Below, piece by piece: positions 17,775 to 25,334 of a DNA stretch of 64,000 nt. Made by a program: the position numbers and the translations under genes. The DNA is from Aestuariibius violaceus (lineage in GTDB: Bacteria > Pseudomonadota > Alphaproteobacteria > Rhodobacterales > Rhodobacteraceae), in the NCBI RefSeq assembly GCF_040779325.2, contig NZ_JBFONT020000003.1, positions 62,001 to 126,000 on the forward strand, written 5' to 3'. Position 1 is the stretch's first letter. Each line of letters starts with the position of its first letter. The notes beneath the pieces are model-generated. The model was not told the origin of the DNA. It saw nothing but the letters and a program-made list of their open reading frames with translations, and ran no database searches.

Positions 17775-18899
17775 ATGAGTTTCGAACAGCCCGGACCGGT
17801 CGAGGAAAGCTGGACCGATGCAATCTCGTCCGTGGACGAGATCATCGAGGATGCCCGCAATGGGCGGATGTTCATCCTTGTCGACCACGAGGATCGCGAG
17901 AACGAGGGGGATCTGGTTATCCCCGCGCAGATGGCGACGCCCGATGCGATCAACTTCATGGCGACCCATGGGCGGGGGCTGATCTGCCTCGCCATGCCGG
18001 GGACGAAGGTGGATGCGCTGGGTTTGCCGCTGATGTCGTCGCAGAACTCCTCGCGCCACGAGACGGCGTTCACTGTGTCGATCGAGGCGCGCGAGGGGGT
18101 GACGACCGGCATTTCGGCGGCGGACCGGGCACGGACGATTTCGGTGGCGATCGACAGCGCCACGACGGCCGCCGATATCGCGACGCCGGGGCATGTCTTT
18201 CCGCTTCGGGCGCGGGAAGGGGGCGTTCTGGTGCGGGCCGGGCACACGGAGGCGGCGGTCGACGTGGCGCGTTTGGCCGGGCTGAACCCGTCAGGGGTAA
18301 TCTGCGAGATCATGAACGAGGACGGGACGATGTCGCGTCTGCCGGACCTCGTGGCCTTTGCCCAGCTTCACAACCTGAAGATCGGCACGATCAGCGATCT
18401 GATCGCCTATCGGCGGCGGCACGACAACCTTGTGCGGATGCGGGACCGCGAGGTGGTACAGAGCGAGTTCGGCGGCGAATGGGAGATGCGGATCTTCCGG
18501 GACGAGACGCAGGGGGCCGAGCATATCGCGCTGGTGAAGGGCGATATCTCGGGTGATGAGCCGGTGCTGGTGCGGATGCATGCGCTGGATCCGCTGCTGG
18601 ATGTCGTCGGCACAGGCGGCATGGGCCGGGCGCGGGAGTTCGGCGACGCGATGGAGCTGATCGCGGCGGAAGGGCGGGGCGCGCTGGTGCTGCTGCGCGA
18701 CCTGCATATGAAGATTGCCGCGGGCGAGGAAGTGTCGCCGCAGACGCTGCGGCAATACGGGCTGGGGGCGCAGATCCTGAGTTCTCTTGGGGTGTCGAAG
18801 ATGATCCTGCTGACCAATTCGCCGCAGCCGAAGGTCGTGGGGCTCGAGGCGTACGGGCTGGAGATCGTGGATGTGCGCAAGATATCGGAGATCGGGTGA
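17775..18899 (+). CDS. ribBA: Bifunctional DHBP synthase / GTP cyclohydrolase II-like protein
   Basis: 374-residue RibBA-type protein. Residues about 15-215 are 3,4-dihydroxy-2-butanone-4-phosphate synthase, with MFILVDHEDRENEGDLV, the metal-binding acid/RENEGD motif, and RAGHTEAAVDVARLAGL. The rest is the GTP cyclohydrolase II domain, but the zinc-site cysteines of true RibA (CxSECLTGDVFGSxRCDC) are absent; the corresponding place reads RMHALDPLLDVVGTGG. The second domain is therefore probably inactive, as is common in proteobacterial RibBA-like proteins, leaving only the RibB activity. The ATG at 17775 is chosen since homology begins right after it. It overlaps the ribH start. Confidence 0.9.
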   Translation: MSFEQPGPVEESWTDAISSVDEIIEDARNGRMFILVDHEDRENEGDLVIPAQMATPDAINFMATHGRGLICLAMPGTKVDALGLPLMSSQNSSRHETAFTVSIEAREGVTTGISAADRARTISVAIDSATTAADIATPGHVFPLRAREGGVLVRAGHTEAAVDVARLAGLNPSGVICEIMNEDGTMSRLPDLVAFAQLHNLKIGTISDLIAYRRRHDNLVRMRDREVVQSEFGGEWEMRIFRDETQGAEHIALVKGDISGDEPVLVRMHALDPLLDVVGTGGMGRAREFGDAMELIAAEGRGALVLLRDLHMKIAAGEEVSPQTLRQYGLGAQILSSLGVSKMILLTNSPQPKVVGLEAYGLEIVDVRKISEIG

Positions 18900-19429
18900 T
18901 GGCGGCAGCGGAAGAGCATTACGAGCTGGAGCGGCCGAGCTTCGAGAAGGCCCCGAAGCTGCTGATCGTGGTGGCGCCCTACTACAAGGACATCGCGGAT
19001 GAGTTGGTCGCCGGAGCACGGACCGAGATCGAAGCGGCGGGCGGCACCCATGAGACGGTCGAAGTGCCTGGTGCCCTGGAAGTGCCGATCGCGATCGGGA
19101 TCGCCGAGCGGATGAGCAATTTCGACGGCTACGTTGCACTGGGCTGCGTGATCCGGGGCGAGACGACCCATTACGAGACGGTCTGCAACGACAGCTCCCG
19201 CGGGCTGATGCTGCTGGGGCTGCAGGGGCTGTGCGTGGGCAACGGGATCCTGACGGTCGAGACCAAGGACCAGGCGCGGGTTCGGGCTGAGGCCAAGGGT
19301 CAGAACAAGGGGGGCGGCGCCGCGGCGGCGGCGTTGCACCTGATCGCGCTGTCGCGGAACTGGGGGAACGCGCGCAAGGGCGTCGGCTTCACCAGCACGC
19401 TGCTTGCCAAGGGTGGAGAGACGGTGTGA
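18899..19429 (+). CDS. ribH: 6,7-dimethyl-8-ribityllumazine synthase
   Basis: 176-residue lumazine synthase, the step before riboflavin synthase; the family forms pentamers or icosahedral shells. Motifs: LIVVAPYYKDIADEL near residue 22, TVEVPGALEVPIAI near 58, GYVALGCVIRGETTHYETV near 82 with the catalytic histidine, and GILTVETKDQA. The ATG at 18899 shares a base with the ribBA stop (TGATG) and follows GGAG. The C-terminus after about residue 135 is longer than usual, with a run of alanine and glycine. Confidence 0.95.
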   Translation: MAAAEEHYELERPSFEKAPKLLIVVAPYYKDIADELVAGARTEIEAAGGTHETVEVPGALEVPIAIGIAERMSNFDGYVALGCVIRGETTHYETVCNDSSRGLMLLGLQGLCVGNGILTVETKDQARVRAEAKGQNKGGGAAAAALHLIALSRNWGNARKGVGFTSTLLAKGGETV

Positions 19430-19902
19430 CCGAGCCGAAACTTTCCGGCAATCAGAAGCGCAAGATGCGGTCGGCCGCGCGGCTGTTTTCCGTGCAGGCG
19501 CTTTATCAGATGGAGATGTCGGATCAGACCGTCGATGCGGTAATCCGGGAATTCGAGACGCACCGGTTCGGCGAGGTCTTCGAAGACTACGCAATGGCCG
19601 AGGGCGATCTGGAGACGTTCCGTGCGCTGATGGAAGGGGCGGTGAACGATCAGGCGCGGATCGACCAGATGACCGACCGGGCGCTGGTCGCGAAGTGGCC
19701 GATCGGGCGGATCGATCCGACCTTACGGGCCCTGTTCCGCGCGGCAGGCGCGGAGCTGATCGCTGGTGAGACGCCGCCGAAGGTCGTGATCGTGGAATTC
19801 GTCGACGTCGCGCGGGCGTTCTTTCCGGACGGGAAAGAGCCGAAATTCGTCAACGCCGTGCTTGATCATATGGCGCGCGAGGCGCGGCCCGAGGCGTTTT
19901 AG
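19426..19902 (+). CDS. nusB: Transcription antitermination factor NusB
   Basis: 158-residue NusB, which joins NusE (S10) in antitermination of rRNA transcription. Typical features: SAARLFSVQALYQMEM at the N-terminus, the DQMTDRALVAKWPIGRIDPTLRALFRAAGAEL segment and VVIVEFVDVARAFFPDGKEPKFVNAVLDHMAR at the C-terminus. The GTG start overlaps the ribH stop (GTGA). ribH-nusB is a common pairing in proteobacteria. Confidence 0.95.
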   Translation: MTEPKLSGNQKRKMRSAARLFSVQALYQMEMSDQTVDAVIREFETHRFGEVFEDYAMAEGDLETFRALMEGAVNDQARIDQMTDRALVAKWPIGRIDPTLRALFRAAGAELIAGETPPKVVIVEFVDVARAFFPDGKEPKFVNAVLDHMAREARPEAF

Positions 19903-19950
19903 GCGGAACCTCTGCGCGTCCGTTCTGGTTCGGCTGGAAAGGAGAGCGCG

Positions 19951-20523
19951 ATGGCCGATACCCCGACGGATCCGGATAAGCTGCGGGCAGAGTTCGCTGA
20001 GCGGATCCGGGAGAACAGCAAGCGGTTCACGATCTTCGGGATCGTCCTGATTGTGATCGGGACGCTGGCGATCCTGTTTCCGTTTCTGGGCTCGATCTTC
20101 GTGAAGGTGACGGTGGGGTGGTTCCTGCTGCTGAGTGGCGCGATCACGCTTTACGCGGCATTTCAGACGAAGACGTGGAATTCGGCGATCCTGAACGGGC
20201 TGATCGGGCTGCTGCACCTTGTCGCGGGGGCATGGCTCGCCTTTTCGCCGACGGGTGGGCTGATCGCGCTGACCTTCCTGCTGGGGATCGTCTTTGGTTT
20301 GCAGGGCGGTGTGGAAACCGCGATGGCCTTGCAAAACCGGGGCCACAAGGGCTGGGGCTGGCTTTTGGCTTCGGGGATCGCGTCGTTGGTGCTTGGCCTG
20401 TTGCTTATTCTGGGGCTGCCCGGCACGGCGGTCTGGGCGTTGGGCATCTTTGCGGGTATAAACTTCGTGACGACGGGGATCGCCTTCGTCGCCTTGGCCA
20501 GAGGAGTGAGAGATGCCGTCTGA
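19951..20523 (+). CDS. HdeD family membrane protein (DUF308)
   Basis: 190-residue integral membrane protein with about six helices and the repeated short segments of the DUF308/HdeD family (FGIVLIVIGTLAILFPFLGSIFVKVTVGWFLLLSGAITLYAAF; then GLIGLLHLVAGAWLAFSP; then SLVLGLLLILGLPGTAVWALGIFAGINFVTTGIAFVALA). In enterobacteria HdeD is linked to acid resistance; the function here is not known. The ATG follows AAAGGAGAG. The last codons overlap the next gene by 11 bases. Confidence 0.88.
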   Translation: MADTPTDPDKLRAEFAERIRENSKRFTIFGIVLIVIGTLAILFPFLGSIFVKVTVGWFLLLSGAITLYAAFQTKTWNSAILNGLIGLLHLVAGAWLAFSPTGGLIALTFLLGIVFGLQGGVETAMALQNRGHKGWGWLLASGIASLVLGLLLILGLPGTAVWALGIFAGINFVTTGIAFVALARGVRDAV

Positions 20524-20827
20524 GCAGAAACGCCCGCTTCCGCGGATCGTGAAGTTCTATATCCGGCACGTGCTGATTGGGTACGGAATTGCCGCGGCGT
20601 TCGTCGCGATGCTTCTCTATTTCGATGTCGTTCGCCTATGGAGCCTGATTTCCAATTCCGATGTCGGGCTGCTGGCCGTGTTCCTGCTGTGGTTCTTCAA
20701 CGGAATCGTCTTTTCCGGCGCGCAATTCTCGGTCGCGCTGCTACTGGATGCCGATAGCGACGATGATGACGGCCGGGGTGGTGAGGCGGTGCCTCAGCTA
20801 GCGCCGATTTCGGTCGCGAGGCGGTAG
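20513..20827 (+). CDS. Small two-helix membrane protein
   Basis: 104-residue protein with two hydrophobic helices (about 18-38, VLIGYGIAAAFVAMLLYF; and about 48-80, VGLLAVFLLWFFNGIVFSGAQFSVALLL), followed by a short acidic patch DADSDDDDGRGGE. The ATG follows AGAGGAG and lies inside the end of the HdeD-like gene. I recognise no named family. Its 3' end overlaps the 3' end of the reverse-strand gene at 20794-21519 by 34 bases, so the two convergent messages would be complementary there. Confidence 0.8.
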   Translation: MPSEQKRPLPRIVKFYIRHVLIGYGIAAAFVAMLLYFDVVRLWSLISNSDVGLLAVFLLWFFNGIVFSGAQFSVALLLDADSDDDDGRGGEAVPQLAPISVARR

Positions 20828-21519
20828 GTTTCCAGCTCTTCCGGGAGCAGGACGTAGATCTCGTCGGGCGGCGTGACGAGGGCATGCCGCATCAGAAGCG
20901 GATCGATCCCCATATCATTGAGGTACGTCATGACCTCACCCTGGCCGCGCTGGATGTCTTCGACCGCGGTGAAAGCGGGCAGGACGATGTTTTCGCCGAA
21001 ATAGTGCTGATGGACGCCGACCGAAGCGGTGATGTGGACGCGCCGTTCTGTGCCGCCCGCGAGGATGTAGGGGCAGGCCGAGAGGCAGAACGTGTCGGGC
21101 TGCATCTCTGTTATGATCCCCGCGTCCCGGATGCGGCGGCCGATGTCGAGCGCGTCGCCCACCGACCCGCCGGGGCTGTTGAGGCGGATGCGGGTGAAGG
21201 GCCCTTCGCGGTCGAGGAAATCTTCGAAGCGGGCCGCGTCGCCGGCGGCGATGCCGCCTTCCATCGTCAGGACATCTCCGAACGGCTGGAAGGTCAGGCG
21301 GCGGGGCATGGGGCCGGTATCGGGGCCGGTTGTCATTCGGCGGGGCGCGTAGCGACGGGTTTGATCTCCGGGGGAGACGAGGCGTTCGAGGGTGGGCGCG
21401 ACGGATGGCGAGAGAAGCTGCGGGATGCGCGCGCCCAGATCGCCTGCGAAGAGGAGCAGGGCGAGGCCCACCTGCAGGCCGAGGATCCAGCGGATCGCCT
21501 TCTGGGCGGAGGTCGTCAT
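20794..21519 (-). CDS. ClpP-like periplasmic protein (COG3904 type)
   Basis: 241-residue protein with one N-terminal membrane helix or signal anchor (WILGLQVGLALLLFAGDLGA), then a ClpP/crotonase-like domain: RIRLNSPGGSVGDALDIGRRI at about residue 125 and DTFCLSACPYILAGGTERRV at about 155. The serine in CLSAC is where the nucleophile is expected in this group, and SVGVHQHYF supplies a histidine. The role is unknown, with likely action on the periplasmic side. The start MTTSAQKAIRW at 21519 overlaps the stop of the upstream gene (ATGA), so it is the last gene of a three-gene reverse-strand operon. Confidence 0.85.
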   Translation of the reverse strand: MTTSAQKAIRWILGLQVGLALLLFAGDLGARIPQLLSPSVAPTLERLVSPGDQTRRYAPRRMTTGPDTGPMPRRLTFQPFGDVLTMEGGIAAGDAARFEDFLDREGPFTRIRLNSPGGSVGDALDIGRRIRDAGIITEMQPDTFCLSACPYILAGGTERRVHITASVGVHQHYFGENIVLPAFTAVEDIQRGQGEVMTYLNDMGIDPLLMRHALVTPPDEIYVLLPEELETYRLATEIGAS

Positions 21520-22778
21520 GCGCTGCGATCGGGCTTGATCGTCTCGACCTGGGCCGGGCGGGGTCGGGGCGGCGCGCCGTGTTCTTCGGTCAGCATGTCG
21601 TCGACATCGCGCGCGGCGCGGAGGGCGGCGCGCAGTTCGGTCAGCGTCAGCGTGTCTTCGATTGGTGTGTCGCGGCGGCCCGCGCGGATGGCGGCCTGGG
21701 TGACGGCGAGGATGAAGACGAGGACGGCGGGCAGCAGGTCGATGGCGATGGCACCCGCCCATGAGGGGATGAAGTTGCCCGCATAGAGGATCACCGCGTC
21801 GGCGGTGGAGATGGGCGTGTAGGTCGTCTCGGGCGGTTGTTCCATCGCCATGACGTCGCGCGCGGCCTTTTCGAGGCCTTCTGCCCGGGTGGAGAGGACC
21901 GAGAGGACGCTGTCGATGGTGCGCGCTTGATCGGTGCGCCCACTGGCGGTAGAGCCGTCGAGTTCTGGCAGGACGACGGAGTTTTCAAGGTCGACCGCCG
22001 CGCGGGCCACGAGAGGCGCGACGGAAAGCTGGCGCAGGCGGGTGATGAGACCGGCGAGGCGCACGGCCTCTTCCGAGAATTCGACCGAGCGTTCCTCGAC
22101 CGGGCCGGTGCCGACGGTGAGGGAGCGCATGCGCGACAGGATCTCGTTGCCTTCGTTGAAGGCGGTGTCGATGAGGGGGGCCTGGGACGCGATCTGGGCT
22201 TCGAGGGCTGCGAGTTCGTCGGATTTCTGTTCGAGCACGCGGAAGACGGCGCCGCGGCCGGCGAGGCCGGAGAGGGTGCCTGCGGCCTCTTGCTCCGACA
22301 GATCCTCGAAGCTTTGGCGGACGCGGGCGACGTCCCGTTCGAGCGCCTGGGCGGTGAGGGCGACGGTGTTGGCTTGTTCGAGGCTGTCCTGGTAGTCGCC
22401 GATGGTCGTCGCCAGGTGCTGTTCGACAGCGGCGGCGCCGGCCAGGGCGGCTGCATTCAGCCAGGAGGACATGGCGACGATGGCGAGCGAGCCGAGCGCC
22501 ATCGAGACGATCAGACCGATCCGCGCGCCTGCGGTGCGGACGGCGGGCAGAAGCCGCATCATGTAGGACCAGAAGACGAAGATGCCGACAGAGACAGCGA
22601 TGGAATAGGCCATCGCTGCGAAGACCGTGAGCGCGCCGTTATCGTCGAGCAGCGAAGAGACGCCGAGATAGGTGTAGATGCCCGAGGCGACGGCGAGCAC
22701 GCCAAGAGCCGTTCCGGTGATGCTGTCGAGCCAGCTGACATGGCCTTCCAACTCGCGGGCGTAGGACGTCTCAGGCAT
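21516..22778 (-). CDS. Membrane protein of unknown function with long coiled middle
   Basis: 420-residue protein. Three helices lie in the first 120 residues (SITGTALGVLAVASGIYTYLG, VFAAMAYSIAVSVGIFVFWSYM, IGLIVSMALGSLAIVAMSSWL); residues about 130-350 are a charged, helix-rich, probably coiled and extracytoplasmic region; and one helix near residue 360 (SWAGAIAIDLLPAVLVFILAV) leads to a cytoplasmic tail. No named family is recognised. It overlaps the upstream glycosyltransferase gene by 8 bases and the ClpP-like gene by 4 bases, so the three are translated together. The start MPETSYAREL at 22778 is preferred over upstream codons inside the preceding gene. Confidence 0.8.
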   Translation of the reverse strand: MPETSYARELEGHVSWLDSITGTALGVLAVASGIYTYLGVSSLLDDNGALTVFAAMAYSIAVSVGIFVFWSYMMRLLPAVRTAGARIGLIVSMALGSLAIVAMSSWLNAAALAGAAAVEQHLATTIGDYQDSLEQANTVALTAQALERDVARVRQSFEDLSEQEAAGTLSGLAGRGAVFRVLEQKSDELAALEAQIASQAPLIDTAFNEGNEILSRMRSLTVGTGPVEERSVEFSEEAVRLAGLITRLRQLSVAPLVARAAVDLENSVVLPELDGSTASGRTDQARTIDSVLSVLSTRAEGLEKAARDVMAMEQPPETTYTPISTADAVILYAGNFIPSWAGAIAIDLLPAVLVFILAVTQAAIRAGRRDTPIEDTLTLTELRAALRAARDVDDMLTEEHGAPPRPRPAQVETIKPDRSA

Positions 22779-23628
22779 CGCGCGTCTCCTTGTCGAGGCC
22801 GAATTCCGCCCGGATCCGGGCGATCTGATCGGCATCGGTGATCCGGTGAGTTTGCGCATAGCGCAGCTTGCTGTCGAGAGTGCCGCGCCGGGCGATCATG
22901 TTCTCGCCATGGCCGACGAGGTAGAGCGCGGCGGGGAAGGGGATCGGCGTCATCTCGTAGCCGAAATAGCGCATCCGTTCGGGGATGCGGCGATGGGACT
23001 TCATTTCGCCTAAGGGGCCTTTGCTGCCCGTGTGGCGGCGGAAGTCGAAGCGGACGGCGTTGGAAGAGCCGCAGATCTGGTTGAAGGCGATGTGCTTCGG
23101 GGCATCGTCGAGGGGGGCGAAATGGGCGCCCGGCTGTTCGAGCATGTAGCCTTGGTCGATGTAGTAGCCCGATCCGTTATCGTCTTGGTGGATGTGGGCC
23201 ACGACGCCGGGATGGAGCAGGTCGTCGGCGTCGAACTGGAAGAGGTAGCCGTCGTCCTTCCGGGTGCGGGCGGCGTTGCGAATGAGCGCCCGGCGCTTGC
23301 GGCCCTTGTCGAAGAAGCTGTCGGAGCCCTTGAAGGGCAGGAAGCGGACCTGATCGTCCCAGGCGATACCGTCGGGGGCGTCCTGGCCGCAGATCACGGC
23401 CTGCCATCGGGAGGAGGTCTGCGCGCGGAGCGAGGCGATGGTGGCGGCGAGGTTCTGCGACACCAGTCCCCAGTCTTCCGAGCGGCGTTTCGAAACCAGA
23501 GGAATAGCGAAAAGCGTCGTCGGGTCGCCGGAGGGCGGGTCAAAGCTGTGGCGCCATTGCCAGAGGTCGCCCTTGAGGCGCATCTGGACGGGTGTCTTGC
23601 CGCGGAGAACGTCCTTGATCGTCGCCAT
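22771..23628 (-). CDS. Glycosyltransferase-like protein (putative rhamnosyltransferase type)
   Basis: 285-residue soluble protein. FAIPLVSKRRSEDWGLVSQNLAATIASLRAQTSSRWQAVICG at about residues 40-80 looks like the first strands of a GT-A glycosyltransferase, and YLFQFDADDLLHPGVVAHIH near residue 128 has the DxDD metal-binding motif seen in the putative rhamnosyltransferase group. HGENMIARRG lies towards the end. Donor and acceptor cannot be told. It is the first gene of the operon with the membrane protein and the ClpP-like protein; a 433-base gap lies upstream. Confidence 0.78.
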   Translation of the reverse strand: MATIKDVLRGKTPVQMRLKGDLWQWRHSFDPPSGDPTTLFAIPLVSKRRSEDWGLVSQNLAATIASLRAQTSSRWQAVICGQDAPDGIAWDDQVRFLPFKGSDSFFDKGRKRRALIRNAARTRKDDGYLFQFDADDLLHPGVVAHIHQDDNGSGYYIDQGYMLEQPGAHFAPLDDAPKHIAFNQICGSSNAVRFDFRRHTGSKGPLGEMKSHRRIPERMRYFGYEMTPIPFPAALYLVGHGENMIARRGTLDSKLRYAQTHRITDADQIARIRAEFGLDKETRDA

Positions 23629-23712
23629 CGGCGCGCTGTCCTTAACTTTGGCGCACTAGGCGGTTAAGTGGCGGGCCCGCGCGCAGCCGTGCGGTTCTTT
23701 AAATTCCCGAGG

Positions 23713-23728
23713 ACCTGTATGTACAGGT
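23713..23728. promoter_or_regulatory. Inverted repeat ACCTGTA-N2-TACAGGT
   Basis: Perfect seven-base arms around TG. The arms equal those of the Vibrio fischeri lux box, but that site has a six-base spacer, so LuxR binding is not implied. It lies about 85 bases upstream of the reverse-strand glycosyltransferase operon and could be its operator. Confidence 0.4.
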
Positions 23729-23947
23729 GGGCGCCAGATAAACGGACCAGGATCCGAACAGAGCCAGCTCCCTCGGAATTGCTTAAGGCCACCGGAATTT
23801 GACCGAGCACGAGAAAGGCAGAACCCGCCAGCGCTCAAGCTAGGGTGGGGATGCGGCTAAAACAAGGTGCGAAGTAGGGGAGGGTGGCGGGGGCTTCGAT
23901 GTTTCGGATGAGAAATGGTGGATCAGGAGGCGTCCGGCAGTGTGATT

Positions 23948-23982
23948 AGCCTCCGGCGGGAGCATTTAGTGCCAGATGAAGC
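23948..23982 (+). repeat. Dispersed intergenic repeat, copy 3 (diverged)
   Basis: AGCCTCCGGCGGGAGCATTT then AGTGCCAGATGAAGCAGG; a few changes from copy 1. It lies upstream of mmcB. Confidence 0.65.
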
Positions 23983-24034
23983 AGGGGCATTAAGGTTAAC
24001 GGCCCGCAAGCTCAACGGTCGGGTCTTGCGCAAT

Positions 24035-24049
24035 GTTCATGAATTGTTC
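24035..24049 (+). promoter_or_regulatory. LexA (SOS) box of mmcB
   Basis: GTTCATGAATTGTTC is an exact GTTC-N7-GTTC, the LexA site of alphaproteobacteria. It ends 12 bases before the ATG at 24062. mmcB is a known SOS gene in Caulobacter, so site and gene fit together. Confidence 0.85.
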
Positions 24050-24061
24050 ATAGCTAACGTC

Positions 24062-24520
24062 ATGCCCGATGACTTCTCCACAGACGGCCTCTTGCCGGGC
24101 CAGATCCTCGCCCGGGGGGTGTGCCGGCATCTGGCGAGCCTCGACTTCGCCTGCGTAGAGGAGTTCGTGCCGGCGCCGGGGCTGAGGGTCGATGTGATGG
24201 CGCTGGGGCCGAAGGGGGAGGTCTGGATCGTCGAGTGCAAGTCGAGCCGGTCGGATTTCACCGCTGACCGGAAATGGGAAGGATATCTGGACTATTGTGA
24301 CCGATACTTCTGGGGCGTGGACGAAGGGTTCCCGTCAGAGCTGTTGCCTCTTGAGACGGGGCTGATCCTTGCCGACGCCTATGACGGCGAAATCGTTCGG
24401 ATGGCGCCGGAGGACAAGCTGGCAGCACCCCGGCGCAAGGCGATGACCGCGCGTTTCGCCCGCCATGCGGCACGGCGGCTTCATGCGATGCGGGATCCGG
24501 GGTTTACTTTTTTGATCTGA
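24062..24520 (+). CDS. mmcB: MmcB-family DNA repair protein (DUF319)
   Basis: 152-residue protein of the MmcB (DUF319) family, which has a PD-(D/E)xK nuclease-like core: LRVDVMALGPKGEVWIVECKSS gives the aspartate and the ExK pair at about residues 45-64, followed by SDFTADRKWEGYLDYCDRYFWGVDEGFP, the family's best-conserved part. In Caulobacter mmcB is induced by LexA release after mitomycin damage. The frame is open from 23915, but family homology and the SOS box just upstream both favour ATG 24062. No good ribosome site is seen, which fits a leaderless or short-leader message. Its end overlaps the small convergent gene by 17 bases. Confidence 0.88.
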   Translation: MPDDFSTDGLLPGQILARGVCRHLASLDFACVEEFVPAPGLRVDVMALGPKGEVWIVECKSSRSDFTADRKWEGYLDYCDRYFWGVDEGFPSELLPLETGLILADAYDGEIVRMAPEDKLAAPRRKAMTARFARHAARRLHAMRDPGFTFLI

Positions 24521-24692
24521 CGGCGTCGGCCGCGGCGGAAGCGGCGAGGATCTCTTCCGCGATTTCTCTCGCTTCGGTTGTATCGAAATCCATCGGGATT
24601 TCGATGCCGGCGGCTTCGACGAAAATACGCACCATGCCCTGATCGGTGGGGCCGATCTGGAGGTTTGCCTCGATCTCACGTTCGGTATTCAT
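24504..24692 (-). CDS. Small acidic protein (DUF6324 type)
   Basis: 62-residue protein beginning MNTEREIEANLQIGPTDQGM, then VRIFVEAAGIEIPMDFDTTEAREIAEEILAAS. This short sequence is typical of a conserved Rhodobacterales family that I believe is DUF6324. It is acidic and soluble, with no motifs that indicate a role. An in-frame ATG two codons upstream (24698) is possible. It converges with mmcB (17-base overlap) and is divergent from the acetyltransferase gene 34 bases away. Confidence 0.78.
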   Translation of the reverse strand: MNTEREIEANLQIGPTDQGMVRIFVEAAGIEIPMDFDTTEAREIAEEILAASAAADAVRSKK

Positions 24693-24726
24693 ACCCATAA
24701 CTCGGAGTTAGGGGGTCGTTAACCGC

Positions 24727-25200
24727 GTGACAAGTCTGGAAATCAGGATTGCGAAGCCTTCTGACAGTGGTTGGATCGTTGATCGGCACGCCAACCTCTA
24801 TCGGGTCGAGGCCGGGTTTGACGCGACCTTCGCGCCAGTCGTCCGGCGGGCGGTCGACAGCTCTTTCGCGTCGGGGCAGGGCCGGGGATGGATAGCGGAA
24901 GCGGGTGGAGCCCCCATTGGATGCATCTTCTGCGTGTTGGAGGAGCCGGGCTGGGCGCGGCTGAGGCTTTTTCTGCTGGAGCCGGAGTGGCGCGGGAAGG
25001 GGCTGGGGCATCGTCTGCTTCGGACCTGTATGGAGTATGCTCAGGCGAGCGGTGCCGAGGCGATGCGGCTTTCCACCCATGCGAGCCATCGGGCGGCCTG
25101 CGCGCTTTATGCCCGATCCGGTTGGGTTCAGGTGGCCGCGCGGCCGGTGCGAAACTACGGATGTGACCTGGAGGAACTGGACTGGGAGTTTCAGTTTTGA
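24727..25200 (+). CDS. GNAT family N-acetyltransferase
   Basis: 157-residue acetyltransferase of the GNAT fold. The acetyl-CoA loop is LEPEWRGKGLGHRLLRTCMEYA at about residues 80-102 (RGKGLG is the pyrophosphate-binding pattern), preceded by GWARLRLFLLEP and followed by MRLSTHASHRAACALYARSGW, the usual last helix and strand. It starts with GTG at 24727; there is no good ATG. The substrate is unknown. Standalone enzymes with this layout are often of the MarR-associated type, but no MarR domain is present here. tRNA-His follows 52 bases later. Confidence 0.88.
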   Translation: MTSLEIRIAKPSDSGWIVDRHANLYRVEAGFDATFAPVVRRAVDSSFASGQGRGWIAEAGGAPIGCIFCVLEEPGWARLRLFLLEPEWRGKGLGHRLLRTCMEYAQASGAEAMRLSTHASHRAACALYARSGWVQVAARPVRNYGCDLEELDWEFQF

Positions 25201-25252
25201 CGTCTGCGGCGGTCTTGCAATCGTCGCGCCTGCGGAGTATTTCGCGCGGTGT

Positions 25253-25329
25253 GCCGGCTTAGCTCAGTTGGTTAGAGCGCCTGATTGTGGATCAGGAGGT
25301 CCCCAGTTCGAGCCTGGGAGCTGGTACCA
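25253..25329 (+). tRNA. tRNA-His (GTG)
   Basis: 77-base cloverleaf. Acceptor stem GCCGGCT pairs with AGCTGGT (G1 with U72), followed by A73 and an encoded CCA. The anticodon loop TTGTGGA has GTG at 25287-25289, and the T loop is TTCGAGC. It lacks an encoded extra G-1 pairing with C73, which nearly all other tRNA-His have; this form is known in a large group of alphaproteobacteria. Confidence 0.97.
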
Positions 25330-25334
25330 CCCTT

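Larger units (their letters stand above)
23629..24061 (+). other. Gap between the glycosyltransferase operon and mmcB
   Basis: No gene is convincing here. An open frame from 23915 joins mmcB, but its first 49 codons run through a repeat copy and the SOS box, so it is not counted. Contents: a perfect seven-base inverted repeat at 23713-23728, the dispersed repeat at 23948-23982 and the LexA site at 24035-24049. Confidence 0.65.

Noticed and set aside
23915..24061. N-terminal extension of mmcB
   Set aside because: It covers a dispersed repeat copy and the SOS box and lies outside family homology.
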